Part shown: positions 26,380 to 36,349 of the stretch, in pieces
How positions within the stretch are numbered: the first letter of the stretch is position 1
Layout: each line of letters starts with the position of its first letter
Assembly: GCA_947259295.1 (NCBI GenBank)
Contig: CAMYMG010000103.1
Span: 1-46,553, forward strand
Source of the DNA: an uncultured Rhizobiaceae bacterium
GTDB taxonomy: Bacteria; Pseudomonadota; Alphaproteobacteria; Rhizobiales; Rhizobiaceae
Direction: 5' to 3'
DNA length: 46,553 nucleotides
The notes under the pieces: model-generated
What the model was told of the DNA's origin: nothing
Database searches by the model: none
Seen by the model: only the letters and a program-made list of their open reading frames with translations
Made by a program: the position numbers and the translations under genes

Positions 26380-27249
26380 TCCCGCCAGTTCAAGCCAGAC
26401 CGGCAGATGATCGGAGCCCTTGGCAGCATGATCGATCCAGACATCCCGGACCTCGGGCGCAAGGCCGGCCTCGACGAAGGCGTAGTCGAGGCACTTCCGG
26501 CGCGCCGGATCGTCCTGGTGCTTCGGGTCGATCCAGGTGACGCGGCCGGTGGCGCGGCCTTCGACCAGGGTTGCGGCGTCGGCCGGTCGTCCGGCGCGCA
26601 ACGCCAGTCCGAACTCGTCGTCGGGCAGGCCGGTCATGGTGCGGTATTCGGGCGAACCGGGCAGCATGTTGAAATCGCCGAGCAGCACGAAGGCTTCCGG
26701 GTGCGGCGGTTCGGGAAAACCGAGATCGGCAACACCGGTCACCGCACCGCCTTCGATCGGATAGCCGTAGGCGCGATCGAGCAGAAAACGGATCTGGATG
26801 ATGCGTTCGTCCGGACTCGTATGATCAAGATGTACGGAATAGACGCGCAAAGGGCCGCTCGGACCGGCAACCATCACCTCGAGCGCGCCGCGCTGCAGGT
26901 TGAGCGCGGAGTAGCTGCGCCGGCGCGGCAGGAGCAGGTTGCGCGACGCGAGGATCGGCGTCTTCGACAGCACCATGTTACCGAACTGGAAGCTGCGGGT
27001 GACGGCGCGGCCGTTTTCGAGGGCCGAGCCCATGTCGACTTCGAAGGGCGCTCCATAGGCGTGAAAGTAGTCGGGCAGCAGGTCGCAAAGCGCGGCCACC
27101 ATATCGACGCCGCTATTGGACGGGTTGTTGCGCGAGACCTCCTGCAGCGCGATCAGGTCGGCGCCGCGCACCGCATCGGCGATGCGTCGCAGATCGAAGC
27201 GGCCATCGATGCCGATGCCGTACTGGATATTGTAGGTGACAAGTCTCAT
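26365..27249 (-). CDS. Endonuclease/exonuclease/phosphatase-family enzyme
   Basis: The 294-residue metal-dependent enzyme has the fold shared by DNase I, ExoIII and inositol-phosphate phosphatases. Visible catalytic blocks are TYNIQYG (Asn), ALQEVSR (metal Glu), VYSVHLDH, LLGDFN (Asp/Asn) and SDHLPVW (the His-Asp pair). There is no signal peptide, so it is cytosolic. The substrate could be DNA, a phosphoester or a lipid headgroup. The ATG at 27249 has GGGAGAAG directly upstream. It is divergent from obgE, with about 115 bases holding both promoters. Confidence 0.9.
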   Translation of the reverse strand: MRLVTYNIQYGIGIDGRFDLRRIADAVRGADLIALQEVSRNNPSNSGVDMVAALCDLLPDYFHAYGAPFEVDMGSALENGRAVTRSFQFGNMVLSKTPILASRNLLLPRRRSYSALNLQRGALEVMVAGPSGPLRVYSVHLDHTSPDERIIQIRFLLDRAYGYPIEGGAVTGVADLGFPEPPHPEAFVLLGDFNMLPGSPEYRTMTGLPDDEFGLALRAGRPADAATLVEGRATGRVTWIDPKHQDDPARRKCLDYAFVEAGLAPEVRDVWIDHAAKGSDHLPVWLELAGAAGA

Positions 27250-27365
27250 CTCTTCTCCCGCAGCCGGCGCCGCCCGAATCGGTGCGGCGCGCTCTCGCCC
27301 TCAGGCCGGCTTTGCGATAGAGCAGGGCCAGCAAATTTCCTAACAAGCAGATCGATGTCCCTTAG

Positions 27366-28403
<1,038 letters not shown>

Positions 28404-28408
28404 CAGCC

Positions 28409-29548
28409 ATGTCGTCGCTGCAGAAATACCGGCGCATCACCGTCAAGATCGGATCGGCGCTGCTCGTCAACCGGACAACGGGACTGAAGCGCGACTGGCT
28501 GGCCTCGCTGGCGGAAGATGTGGCTGCGCTGTCTTCGCGCGGCGCGGAGATCCTCGTCGTCTCGTCGGGCGCCATCGCGCTCGGCCGCACCATCCTCGGT
28601 CTAGCGGGCAAGACGCTGAAGCTCGAGGAGAGTCAGGCGGCCGCAGCGGTCGGCCAGATCGCGCTCGCCGGTGCTTGGTCGGAGGCGCTCGCGGGCAATG
28701 GGTTGAAGTCGGGCCAGATCCTGCTGACACTCGGCGACACGGAAGAGCGCCGCCGCTACCTCAACGCCCGTGCCACCATCTCTACCCTGCTCAAGATGAA
28801 CGCCGTGCCGATCATCAACGAGAACGACACGGTGGCGACGACAGAAATCCGCTACGGTGACAACGACCGTCTCGCCGCCCGGGTGGCGACGATGATGGGG
28901 GCCGACCTCCTGGTGCTGCTGTCCGACATCGACGGGCTCTACACCGCGCCCCCGGCGCATGACCCGGATGCCCGCTTCATTCCGCTGGTCGAGCGGATCA
29001 CGCCCGACATCGACGCGATGGCCGGCGCGGCGGCGTCCGAACTGTCGCGCGGCGGCATGCGCACCAAGCTCGATGCCGGCAAGATCGCGACCGCCGCAGG
29101 AACCGCGATGATCATCGCGCTCGGCGCGCGCGACAATCCGCTTGCCGCCATAGACCGCGGCGAACGCCACACCCTGTTCCAGCCGAGCAGCAATCCGGTC
29201 AAGGGCTACAAGACCTGGATCGCAGGCCAGCTTGAACCGGCCGGGCGGCTGACGGTCGACGCTGGCGCGATCGGCGCACTGATGTCGGGCAAGTCGCTGC
29301 TGCCCGCAGGTGTTAGGCTGGTCAGCGGCGCGTTTTCGCGCGGCGACACGGTCGCCATCCTGTCGCCTGAGGGGCGCGAGATCGCCCGCGGGCTGGTTGC
29401 CTACGACGCAGCCGATGCCGTAAGGATTGCTGGTCTGAAGACTGCCGAGATCTCGGCCGTACTCGGTTACGAGGCGCGCTCGGCCATGATCCACCGCGAC
29501 GACCTCGTGGTGAACCGGGTCGGCGAGGACTTGAAAGTGGAAGGGTGA
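28409..29548 (+). CDS. proB: Glutamate 5-kinase
   Basis: The 379-residue enzyme phosphorylates glutamate in the first step of proline synthesis. The amino-acid kinase domain (1-260) shows [27 protein letters not shown] and the [20 protein letters not shown] block. A C-terminal PUA domain occupies about 275-370. This is the full length of the family. It lies 5 bases after obgE and 3 bases before proA, so the three are co-transcribed. Confidence 0.97.
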   Translation: MSSLQKYRRITVKIGSALLVNRTTGLKRDWLASLAEDVAALSSRGAEILVVSSGAIALGRTILGLAGKTLKLEESQAAAAVGQIALAGAWSEALAGNGLKSGQILLTLGDTEERRRYLNARATISTLLKMNAVPIINENDTVATTEIRYGDNDRLAARVATMMGADLLVLLSDIDGLYTAPPAHDPDARFIPLVERITPDIDAMAGAAASELSRGGMRTKLDAGKIATAAGTAMIIALGARDNPLAAIDRGERHTLFQPSSNPVKGYKTWIAGQLEPAGRLTVDAGAIGALMSGKSLLPAGVRLVSGAFSRGDTVAILSPEGREIARGLVAYDAADAVRIAGLKTAEISAVLGYEARSAMIHRDDLVVNRVGEDLKVEG

Positions 29549-29551
29549 ACC

Positions 29552-30838
29552 ATGCTGACCACGCATGAACAGTCCCGCGAGGATACGGCCACGCTGATGG
29601 TCGGTATCGGACGGCGTGCCAGGGCGGCTGCGCGGCCGCTCGCCATTGCCGGCACGGAGCGAAAGAATGCCGCGCTGACCGCCATGGCCGATGCCGTGCG
29701 GCGCAATGAAAAGTCCATTCTCGAGGCCAACGCCATCGACGTCGCCAATGGCGAGGAGGCCGGCCTGTCGCCGGCCATGATGGACCGGCTGAAACTGACG
29801 CCCGAGCGCATCGCCGCGATGGCAACGGGCATTCGCGAGATCGCAGAACTTGCCGATCCGGTCGGCGAGGTGATCGCCCACTGGACGCGGCCGAACGGCC
29901 TGGCCATCCAGCGCGTGCGCACGCCCCTCGGCGTCATCGGCGTGATCTATGAAAGCCGGCCGAACGTGACGGCCGACGCCGGGGCACTTTGCCTCAAGGC
30001 GGGCAATCCGGTGATCCTGCGTGGCGGCTCGGATTCGCTCAATTCTTCAGCTGCGATCCATGCCTGCCTTGTCGAAGGGCTGAAGGCCGCCGGCCTGCCC
30101 GAGGACGCCATCCAGTTGGTGCCGACCACCGACCGTGCGGCCGTCGGCGAGATGCTGACCGGCCTCTCCGGCAATCTCGACGTCATCATTCCACGCGGCG
30201 GCAAGAGCCTCGTCGAGCGGGTACAGTCGGAGGCGCGCGTGCCGGTCTTCGCGCATCTCGAAGGCATCTGCCACCTCTACATCGACCGTTCGGCTGATCT
30301 CGACATGGCGGTGAAGATCGCGGTCAACGCCAAGATGCGGCGCACCGGTATCTGCGGCGCGGCCGAGACCCTTCTCATCGACCGGGCCGTCGCCCCGACG
30401 CACCTCGTGCCGATCCTCGATGCCCTGCGCAAGGCGGGCTGCGAGTTGCATTGCACCGCCGAGATCGTGACCGCGTTTCCGCCGGCCATGCTTGCAACCG
30501 ACGCCGACTGGACGACGGAATATCTCGACGCGATCATCGCGGTCACGCTGGTCGACGGAATCTCCGAGGCCATCGAGCATATCGAGACCTACTCCTCCCA
30601 CCACACGGAGGCGATTGTCGCCGAGGACGAGAAGGTCATCGAACGCTTCTTCAACGAGATCGATTCGGCGATCCTGCTCGCCAATGCCTCGACGCAGTTC
30701 GCCGATGGCGGCGAGTTCGGCATGGGCGCCGAGATCGGCATCGCCACCGGCAAGATGCATGCGCGCGGGCCGGTCGGCGTCGAGCAGCTCACCTCCTTCA
30801 AGTACCGCGTGCGCGGCAGCGGCCAGATCCGGCCTTGA
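29552..30838 (+). CDS. proA: Gamma-glutamyl phosphate reductase
   Basis: The 428-residue NADPH-dependent enzyme makes glutamate semialdehyde, the second step of proline synthesis. It is an aldehyde-dehydrogenase-fold protein with [20 protein letters not shown] and the catalytic cysteine region [20 protein letters not shown] lies upstream of ATG 29552. It is coupled to proB (3 bases apart) and followed by nadD. Confidence 0.97.
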   Translation: MLTTHEQSREDTATLMVGIGRRARAAARPLAIAGTERKNAALTAMADAVRRNEKSILEANAIDVANGEEAGLSPAMMDRLKLTPERIAAMATGIREIAELADPVGEVIAHWTRPNGLAIQRVRTPLGVIGVIYESRPNVTADAGALCLKAGNPVILRGGSDSLNSSAAIHACLVEGLKAAGLPEDAIQLVPTTDRAAVGEMLTGLSGNLDVIIPRGGKSLVERVQSEARVPVFAHLEGICHLYIDRSADLDMAVKIAVNAKMRRTGICGAAETLLIDRAVAPTHLVPILDALRKAGCELHCTAEIVTAFPPAMLATDADWTTEYLDAIIAVTLVDGISEAIEHIETYSSHHTEAIVAEDEKVIERFFNEIDSAILLANASTQFADGGEFGMGAEIGIATGKMHARGPVGVEQLTSFKYRVRGSGQIRP

Positions 30839-30885
30839 CTGATCTTTCGACGCTTTATCCGGGCGTCGGGCAGCGCCATTTTAAG

Positions 30886-31470
30886 ATGCCCCATGTCGAG
30901 AAGGGGCAGGCCGTCGGCCTGTTCGGCGGCTCGTTCAATCCGCCGCATGCCGGCCATGCGCTGGTCGCCGAGATCGCCCTCAGGCGACTTGCGCTCGACC
31001 AGCTCTGGTGGATTGTGACGCCCGGAAACCCGCTGAAAAGCGCACGCGAGCTCGCTCCGCTCAGCGAACGATTGGCCCGTTCCGAAGCCATCATGCACGA
31101 CCCCCGCGTCAAGGTCACAGCCTTCGAGGCGGCGCACAGCGTGCGCTACACCGCCGACACGCTGGCCTTGGTAAGGGCCCGCAACCCCGGCGTCGATTTC
31201 GTCTGGATCATGGGCGCCGACAATCTGCGCGATTTCCACCGTTGGCAGCGCTGGCGCAAGATCTTCATGACCTTCCCGATCGCGGTCATCGACCGGCCAG
31301 GTGCGACGCTCTCGTTCCTTTCCTCGCCGGTCACCAAGACATTCAGCTATGCCCGCATCGACGAGGGCGACGCGCCGGTGCTGGCGCGCATGAGGGCGCC
31401 GGCCTGGACGTTCATCCACGGGCCCCGCTCGTCGCTCTCCTCAAGCGCCATCCGCGCGGCCGCAGACTGA
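30886..31470 (+). CDS. nadD: Nicotinate-nucleotide adenylyltransferase
   Basis: The product is 194 residues from ATG 30886. It joins nicotinate mononucleotide to AMP in NAD synthesis. The nucleotidyltransferase motif GLFGGSFNPPHAGH and the later SSLSSSAIR (ISSTxIR-like) segment are clear. An in-frame TTG at 30835 overlaps the proA stop (TTGA) and would add 17 residues; neither start has a good ribosome site, so the start remains open. nadD usually lies directly before rsfS in this group, but here an MFS and an MscS gene intervene. Confidence 0.95.
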   Translation: MPHVEKGQAVGLFGGSFNPPHAGHALVAEIALRRLALDQLWWIVTPGNPLKSARELAPLSERLARSEAIMHDPRVKVTAFEAAHSVRYTADTLALVRARNPGVDFVWIMGADNLRDFHRWQRWRKIFMTFPIAVIDRPGATLSFLSSPVTKTFSYARIDEGDAPVLARMRAPAWTFIHGPRSSLSSSAIRAAAD

Positions 31471-31576
31471 CAGGCCGCTTGCCCCACGCCGGACATTCCA
31501 GGGGTCCAGACGTCTGCACGCTTGGCGATGTCGTTTTTGCCGCTCCGGGGCTCCTTGCGGCAGCGCAGGCTGCGGC

Positions 31577-32887
31577 ATGTCGACCGCGCGCGAAAAACCA
31601 AAGATCGTGAGCCACATGGGTGCCTCCAACGGCGCCGCGTCCGCGTTGCGCGCGCCTTCCACGCCTGCCATGGCCATTGCCAGCGTCATCATTTCGATGG
31701 CGCTCGTTGCCGTCGGCAATGGGCTGATGTTCGCCTATATCCCGGTGCGGCTTGGCGCCGAAGGCTTCCAGTCCACCTGGGCGGGCGGCATTCTCACCGC
31801 GCTCTCGGCCGGCGGCATCGCCGGGTGCCTGCTGACCGGCCCGCTGGTGCGGCGCGTCGGCCACGCGCGCAGTTTCATGATCCTGTCGGCGCTCATCGTG
31901 CTGTCCAACGCCATTGTCGGAGCCGGAACCTATCCGGTGCTCTGGATGGGCGCCCGGGCGATCTACGGCTTTGCCATCTGCGCGCTGTTCATCGTCGCGC
32001 AGAGCTGGCTGAACGATGCGGTCGAGAATTCCATTCGCGGCCGGGTGATGGCGGTGTTCTATGTCAGCTACGTCGTCGGCCTCGGCTGCGGCTCGGCGCT
32101 CCTCGGTTTCCTCGACATCGCCCATGCCGAGGCACCGCTCGTCGGCATCGTCTTCACCGCGCTGTCGATTCTGCCGGTCGGCATGACCAGGCTTGCCCAG
32201 CCGCCGGCTCCGGAGGGTGCCACGGTGGCGCTCGGCCGCGCCTGGCGCATCTCGCCGGTCGGTGTTGCCGGGATGCTGGCGGTCGGCGGCCTGTCGATGA
32301 TGATCGCCGGCTTCGCGCCGATCCACGCCACGGCCAAGGGCTATTCGCAGCAGGAGGTAGCGACGCTGCTGTTTGCCATGCCGCTCGGCACGCTGCTCTT
32401 CCAGATTCCCTTCGGCTGGATTTCCGACCGCACCGATCGCCGCTACGTGCTTGTCGCTGCCTCGCTGCTGGTGGCCGTGGCCGGCATCGCCGCAAGCCAG
32501 TTCGACGCCAGCGCGCTGATCGTGGTCATCGCGATCTATGTCGTCTGGAGCGGCACGTCGGAATCGATCTATTCGCTGGCCAGCGCCCATGCCAACGACC
32601 GCGCCAGCAAGAACGATCTAGTCACGCTGTCGAGCTCGATGCTGTTTGCCTGGTCGCTGTCGGGCTTCGTCATTCCGGGCATCGGCACCATGCTGACTGC
32701 GCTATACGGCACGCAGTCCTTCATCTATGTCGCGATCGCCATCGCCATCGCCTATTGCCTCTTCGTGGTCTGGCGGCTGATGCAGTCCGAGGCGGTGCCG
32801 ACTGAGGAGACCGGAACGTTCGCGCCGATGACGGCGCAGGCGCCGCCACCGGTCGATCTGGCCTTCGCCGCGGACCACGACGGTTAG
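31577..32887 (+). CDS. MFS transporter (YcaD-like)
   Basis: The 436-residue membrane protein has about 12 predicted helices, beginning around residue 30 (MAIASVIISMALVAVGNGLM). It contains the family loop GPLVRRVGHARSF between helices 2 and 3 and the equivalent second-half loop GWISDRTDRRYVL. Such transporters export small molecules or drugs, but the substrate cannot be predicted. A second ATG 13 codons on is also possible. Its stop codon overlaps that of the convergent mscS-like gene (32884-32887). Confidence 0.9.
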   Translation: MSTAREKPKIVSHMGASNGAASALRAPSTPAMAIASVIISMALVAVGNGLMFAYIPVRLGAEGFQSTWAGGILTALSAGGIAGCLLTGPLVRRVGHARSFMILSALIVLSNAIVGAGTYPVLWMGARAIYGFAICALFIVAQSWLNDAVENSIRGRVMAVFYVSYVVGLGCGSALLGFLDIAHAEAPLVGIVFTALSILPVGMTRLAQPPAPEGATVALGRAWRISPVGVAGMLAVGGLSMMIAGFAPIHATAKGYSQQEVATLLFAMPLGTLLFQIPFGWISDRTDRRYVLVAASLLVAVAGIAASQFDASALIVVIAIYVVWSGTSESIYSLASAHANDRASKNDLVTLSSSMLFAWSLSGFVIPGIGTMLTALYGTQSFIYVAIAIAIAYCLFVVWRLMQSEAVPTEETGTFAPMTAQAPPPVDLAFAADHDG

Positions 32888-33747
32888 GCCTTCTTCTTCT
32901 CGGCGCTCAGGTCGCGGTACAGAACTTCCTGCTGCGGGAACGGGATAGAGATGCCTGCACGGTCGAAGGCCTGCTTGGCCGCCTTGGTTAGGTCGAGCTT
33001 GGTTGCGAAGAAGTCCGACGTTGCGGTCCAGTAGCGCAGCGTCACGCTGACCGCGCTGTCGCCCAGTTCAGCCACGAAGGTCGTCGGCTCGGGGTCGCCA
33101 TGCACGCGGGCGTCCGCCTCGGCGAGATCAAGCAGCGTCTTCTGCGCGAGATCGATGTCGTCGCCATAGCCGATGCCGACCGTCACATCGTTGCGGCGCA
33201 CTTCGTTGCGCGTGTAATTGGTCACCGGCACGTTCCACAGCGTCGAATTGGGCGCCAGCACGTAGAGGCCGTCGATGGCGCGCAGCCTTGTGGCGAAGAG
33301 CCCGATCTCCTCTATCGTCCCGGCAATGCCTCCGGCGTCGACATATTCGCCGATGCGGAAGGGGCGCAGCGCCAGGAGCATGATGCCGGCCGCGATGTTC
33401 TGCAGCGTTCCCTGGAGCGCCAGACCGATGGCCAGGCCGATGGCACCGATGGCGGCAATGATCGACGCGGTCTGGACGCCGAACTGGCCGAGCACCATGA
33501 CGACGACGAAGATCAGGACGGCGTAGCGTGCGACCTTGGCGAAAAAGCCGCGCAACGTGGCGTCGAACCCCTTGATCTGCCCGAGCCCGGCATAAACGGA
33601 GCGCTTGGCCAGGCCGGCGACCATATAGCCGACGATCAGCAGGATGACGGCGCCGACGGCCGAAAATGCGTATGAAACGATGAGGGTGCTCAGGTCGGCG
33701 AAGCCCGCCTGCAGGGTGGTGAGCGCGTTCTGGGGGTCGAGATCCAT
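32884..33747 (-). CDS. Small-conductance mechanosensitive channel, MscS family
   Basis: The 287-residue channel releases solutes on osmotic downshock. Hydrophobic helices occur at about 20-45, 70-90 and 95-125. The pore helix is glycine/alanine-rich (ASIIAAIGAIGLAIGLALQG), followed by the beta domain motif PFRIGEYVDAGGIAGTIEEI. GGAGA lies before ATG 33747, so the longer frame to 33813 is not used. It converges on the MFS gene with overlapping stops and is divergent from rsfS. Confidence 0.93.
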   Translation of the reverse strand: MDLDPQNALTTLQAGFADLSTLIVSYAFSAVGAVILLIVGYMVAGLAKRSVYAGLGQIKGFDATLRGFFAKVARYAVLIFVVVMVLGQFGVQTASIIAAIGAIGLAIGLALQGTLQNIAAGIMLLALRPFRIGEYVDAGGIAGTIEEIGLFATRLRAIDGLYVLAPNSTLWNVPVTNYTRNEVRRNDVTVGIGYGDDIDLAQKTLLDLAEADARVHGDPEPTTFVAELGDSAVSVTLRYWTATSDFFATKLDLTKAAKQAFDRAGISIPFPQQEVLYRDLSAEKKKA

Positions 33748-33861
33748 GGTTTCTCCAGTTTTGTTGATTTTCGGAACTCTGCCCGGCAAGTCAGGTTCCA
33801 AAGTTTCCCGCATCGCGCGTGCGGATGTCGTCCCAGCCTAAACTAGTCGCAGTGCAATGTC

Positions 33862-33891
33862 TTGAAACTGCCACCAGACTCTGCCTATCTA
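33862..33891 (+). promoter_or_regulatory. Possible promoter of rsfS
   Basis: TTGAAA (33862-33867), 18 bases, then TATCTA (33886-33891). It lies in the divergent spacer between mscS and rsfS, about 90 bases before the preferred rsfS start. Moderate match only. Confidence 0.25.
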
Positions 33892-33982
33892 TGGGGTGTC
33901 GCCTGATTTGGCAGGCGATTTGGTTGTTCCTCTTTCGAAAGGAAAGACACTGCGAACAGCACTGCGGAAGAAGGCCGATATC

Positions 33983-34360
33983 ATGCCTTCGCCGGCCGGG
34001 ATCAGCGGAAACGATACCGTGTCTCGCGCCATCAGAACTGTCCTTGCCAGTCTCGAAGACTCCAAGGCTGAAAATATCGTCTCCATCGACATTCAGGGAA
34101 AATCGAGCCTGGGCGACTATATGGTCGTCGCGTCGGGCCGGTCGCACCGTCATGTCGCTGCGGTTGCCGATCAGTTGCTCAAGGCACTGAAGGAAGCCGG
34201 GGTAGGTCAGGTAAGGGTCGAGGGCCTTTCGGGCGCCGACTGGGTACTGATCGATTCAGGCGATGTCATCGTGCACGTGTTCCGGCCCGAAATCCGTGAC
34301 TTCTACAATCTCGAAAAGATGTGGCAGGCTCCGGATCTCGAGGAAGAGACGCTGCATTAG
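33983..34360 (+). CDS. rsfS: Ribosomal silencing factor RsfS
   Basis: The product is 125 residues from ATG 33983. It binds ribosomal protein L14 and blocks subunit joining in starvation. The family core is present (SKAENIVSIDIQGKSSLGDY, VASGRSHRHVAAVADQL, GADWVLIDSGDVIVHVFRPE, and the end FYNLEKMWQ). A longer frame from GTG 33896 would add 29 residues not typical of the family, so the ATG is preferred. rlmH follows after 36 bases, as in most rhizobia. Confidence 0.95.
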   Translation: MPSPAGISGNDTVSRAIRTVLASLEDSKAENIVSIDIQGKSSLGDYMVVASGRSHRHVAAVADQLLKALKEAGVGQVRVEGLSGADWVLIDSGDVIVHVFRPEIRDFYNLEKMWQAPDLEEETLH

Positions 34361-34396
34361 CCGGTACGCCCCACGGGCAGGGCCGGAGGGGCGACG

Positions 34397-34879
34397 ATGA
34401 AGGTGTCGGTACATGCCGTGGGCCGGATGAAAGCCGGCCCCGAGAAGCAGCTTGCGGACCGCTACTTCGAGCGTTTTTCGAAGAGCGGACCCCCGATCGG
34501 CCTGGAATTTGCCGGCATCGTGGAAATCCCGGAGAGCCGCGCCCAGTCGGCCGCCGAGAGGCGGCGCGACGAGGCCGCGAGACTGCAGGCCCAGCTTGTG
34601 CCGGGAACGGCGCTTTTCCTGCTCGATGAGCGGGGTAAGAACATTTCCTCCGACGATTTTTCGAACCGTATCGCGACGCTTCGAGACGATGGGTGTCGCG
34701 CCGTGCTCATCGCAATCGGCGGGCCTGACGGGCATGACGAAAGCCTTAGGGATGCGGCGGATCTGGTTCTGTCCTTCGGCGCCCTGACATGGCCCCACCA
34801 GATGGTCCGCATCATGCTTGGCGAGCAGCTCTACCGGTCGGCGACAATTCTTTCCGGGCACCCCTATCATCGGGCGTGA
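34397..34879 (+). CDS. rlmH: 23S rRNA pseudouridine-1915 N3-methyltransferase
   Basis: The 160-residue SPOUT methyltransferase modifies pseudouridine 1915 of 23S rRNA. The knotted SAM-binding end is visible: VLIAIGGPDGHDESLRDAAD and LTWPHQMVRIMLGEQLYRS, closing with GHPYHRA. Length is normal for the family. It follows rsfS closely and is probably co-transcribed. Confidence 0.97.
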   Translation: MKVSVHAVGRMKAGPEKQLADRYFERFSKSGPPIGLEFAGIVEIPESRAQSAAERRRDEAARLQAQLVPGTALFLLDERGKNISSDDFSNRIATLRDDGCRAVLIAIGGPDGHDESLRDAADLVLSFGALTWPHQMVRIMLGEQLYRSATILSGHPYHRA

Positions 34880-35029
34880 TACGTAGGGGCCCGCCGGGCC
34901 TTATGGTTGATGCTTCATTAACGAACCCGCCCTAGAATTCGAGGTTTCAGGCAACCTGCCTGCGCATTGCCTCAAACAGGCCTCAAAGAGAACTGCCAGC
35001 GCATCGGGTCGATGCCGGATAGTGGACGG

Positions 35030-36349
35030 ATGACTACGCCAACCAGACGCATCTACAGTGGGATACGGAGCGGCCTTGCGGCAGCCCTGATCTTTGCTGG
35101 CGGCGCTATGGCGTCCCATGCCCAGGAGGCGGCCGAAGCCAGCGCCGATCCGAGCAAGCCGCGCGCCGAATACGAGCGCCTGTCGGCGCAGATCAGCCTG
35201 TCGGCCGAGCGCATCGAATCGCTTGCAGCCGAAATTGCTGCGGTGAAGAAGGACCAGGCGACCATCACGGCGGCTTTGATCCAGTCCGCCAAGACGGAGA
35301 GGAAGCTTGGCCAGGACATCGAGGACATCTCCGACCGTGTCGAAGCACTCCAGCTCCAGGAAAGCGATGTAAAGCGCGCCCTGTCGGGCCGGCGGGGCGT
35401 GCTTGCCGAGGTGCTTGGCGCTTTGCAGCGGATGGGCCTCAACCCGCCGCCGGCCATTCTTGTCAAGCCGGAGGATGCGCTGGCCTCGGTGCGCAGTGCC
35501 ATCCTGCTCGGCGCGGTGGTCCCGGAACTGCGCGAGCAGACGGACAGGCTGCTGGCCGACCTTGCCGAACTGACGCGGGTCGCCGCCTCGATCGAGGCCG
35601 AAAGGGACCGGCTCAGCAGTGCGTTCACCGAGCAACTCGCCGAGAAGGAGCGGCTTTCGCTGCTGGTTGCCGAAAAGCAGCGGCTTCAGCAGGAGCAGGA
35701 AGCCGATCTGGCGGCCGAGCAGAAACGCTCGGAAGAGCTCGCCGGCAAGGCCAAAAGCCTCAAGGACCTGATCGCGTCGCTGGAGAAGCAGGCGGCCGCC
35801 GACGAGAAGGCGCGCATCGCCAGGCTGAAGCGGGAAAAGCGCGATGCCGAGCTGGCGTCCATTCCCGTACCCGAAGCCAACCAACTGGCGGCCGCGGCCC
35901 CGTTTGCGGCCCTGAAGGGGCAGATCGCCCTGCCTGTGACCGGCACGGTGAACCGGCATTTCGGCGAGCCGGACGGTAACGGCGGCGTGATGCTGGGTGA
36001 CATGGTTGCGACACAATCCACGGCCATCGTCACCGCACCGTCCGACGGGAGCGTTCTCTATGCGGGGCCATTCCGTTCTTATGGCCAACTCTTGATCCTG
36101 AACGCCGGCGATGGCTATCATGTCGTTCTGGCCGGGATGAGCAGAATCAGCGTCGCACCGGGGCAGTCCGTATTGGCGGGCGAACCGGTCGGAGCCATGG
36201 GGGAGGCGAGGGTCGCCAGCGTATCGGCGCAACCCCCGGGAAATGCCGCGCCGGAGCTCTATGTGGAGTTCCGCAAGGATGGAAAACCCGTCGATCCGGC
36301 CCCGTGGTGGGCGGACCGTCATTCTGGAAGGACCGGAAATGGTACGTAA
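35030..36349 (+). CDS. EnvC-like murein hydrolase activator (M23/LytM fold)
   Basis: From ATG 35030 this is a 439-residue exported protein with a signal peptide (SGLAAALIFAGGAMASHAQE). Long coiled coils (about 45-300, heptads rich in Glu/Lys/Ala) are followed by a C-terminal LytM-like domain (about 310-430: GTVNRHFGEPDGNGGVMLGD ... GDGYHVVLAGM). The zinc ligands of active M23 peptidases (HxxxD, HxH) are not complete, as in EnvC, which activates amidases at the septum. An ATG at 35012 is also possible. It overlaps ctpA by 11 bases, linking cell-wall control with processing protease. Confidence 0.9.
   Translation: MTTPTRRIYSGIRSGLAAALIFAGGAMASHAQEAAEASADPSKPRAEYERLSAQISLSAERIESLAAEIAAVKKDQATITAALIQSAKTERKLGQDIEDISDRVEALQLQESDVKRALSGRRGVLAEVLGALQRMGLNPPPAILVKPEDALASVRSAILLGAVVPELREQTDRLLADLAELTRVAASIEAERDRLSSAFTEQLAEKERLSLLVAEKQRLQQEQEADLAAEQKRSEELAGKAKSLKDLIASLEKQAAADEKARIARLKREKRDAELASIPVPEANQLAAAAPFAALKGQIALPVTGTVNRHFGEPDGNGGVMLGDMVATQSTAIVTAPSDGSVLYAGPFRSYGQLLILNAGDGYHVVLAGMSRISVAPGQSVLAGEPVGAMGEARVASVSAQPPGNAAPELYVEFRKDGKPVDPAPWWADRHSGRTGNGT

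Noticed and set aside
28601..29881. Long minus-strand frame opposite proB and proA
   Set aside because: It is a mirror of two certain genes; composition is Arg/Gly/His-rich as expected of shadow frames.
34901..36322. Long minus-strand frame opposite the EnvC-like gene
   Set aside because: It is antisense to a well-supported coding region with clear coiled coil and LytM domain.
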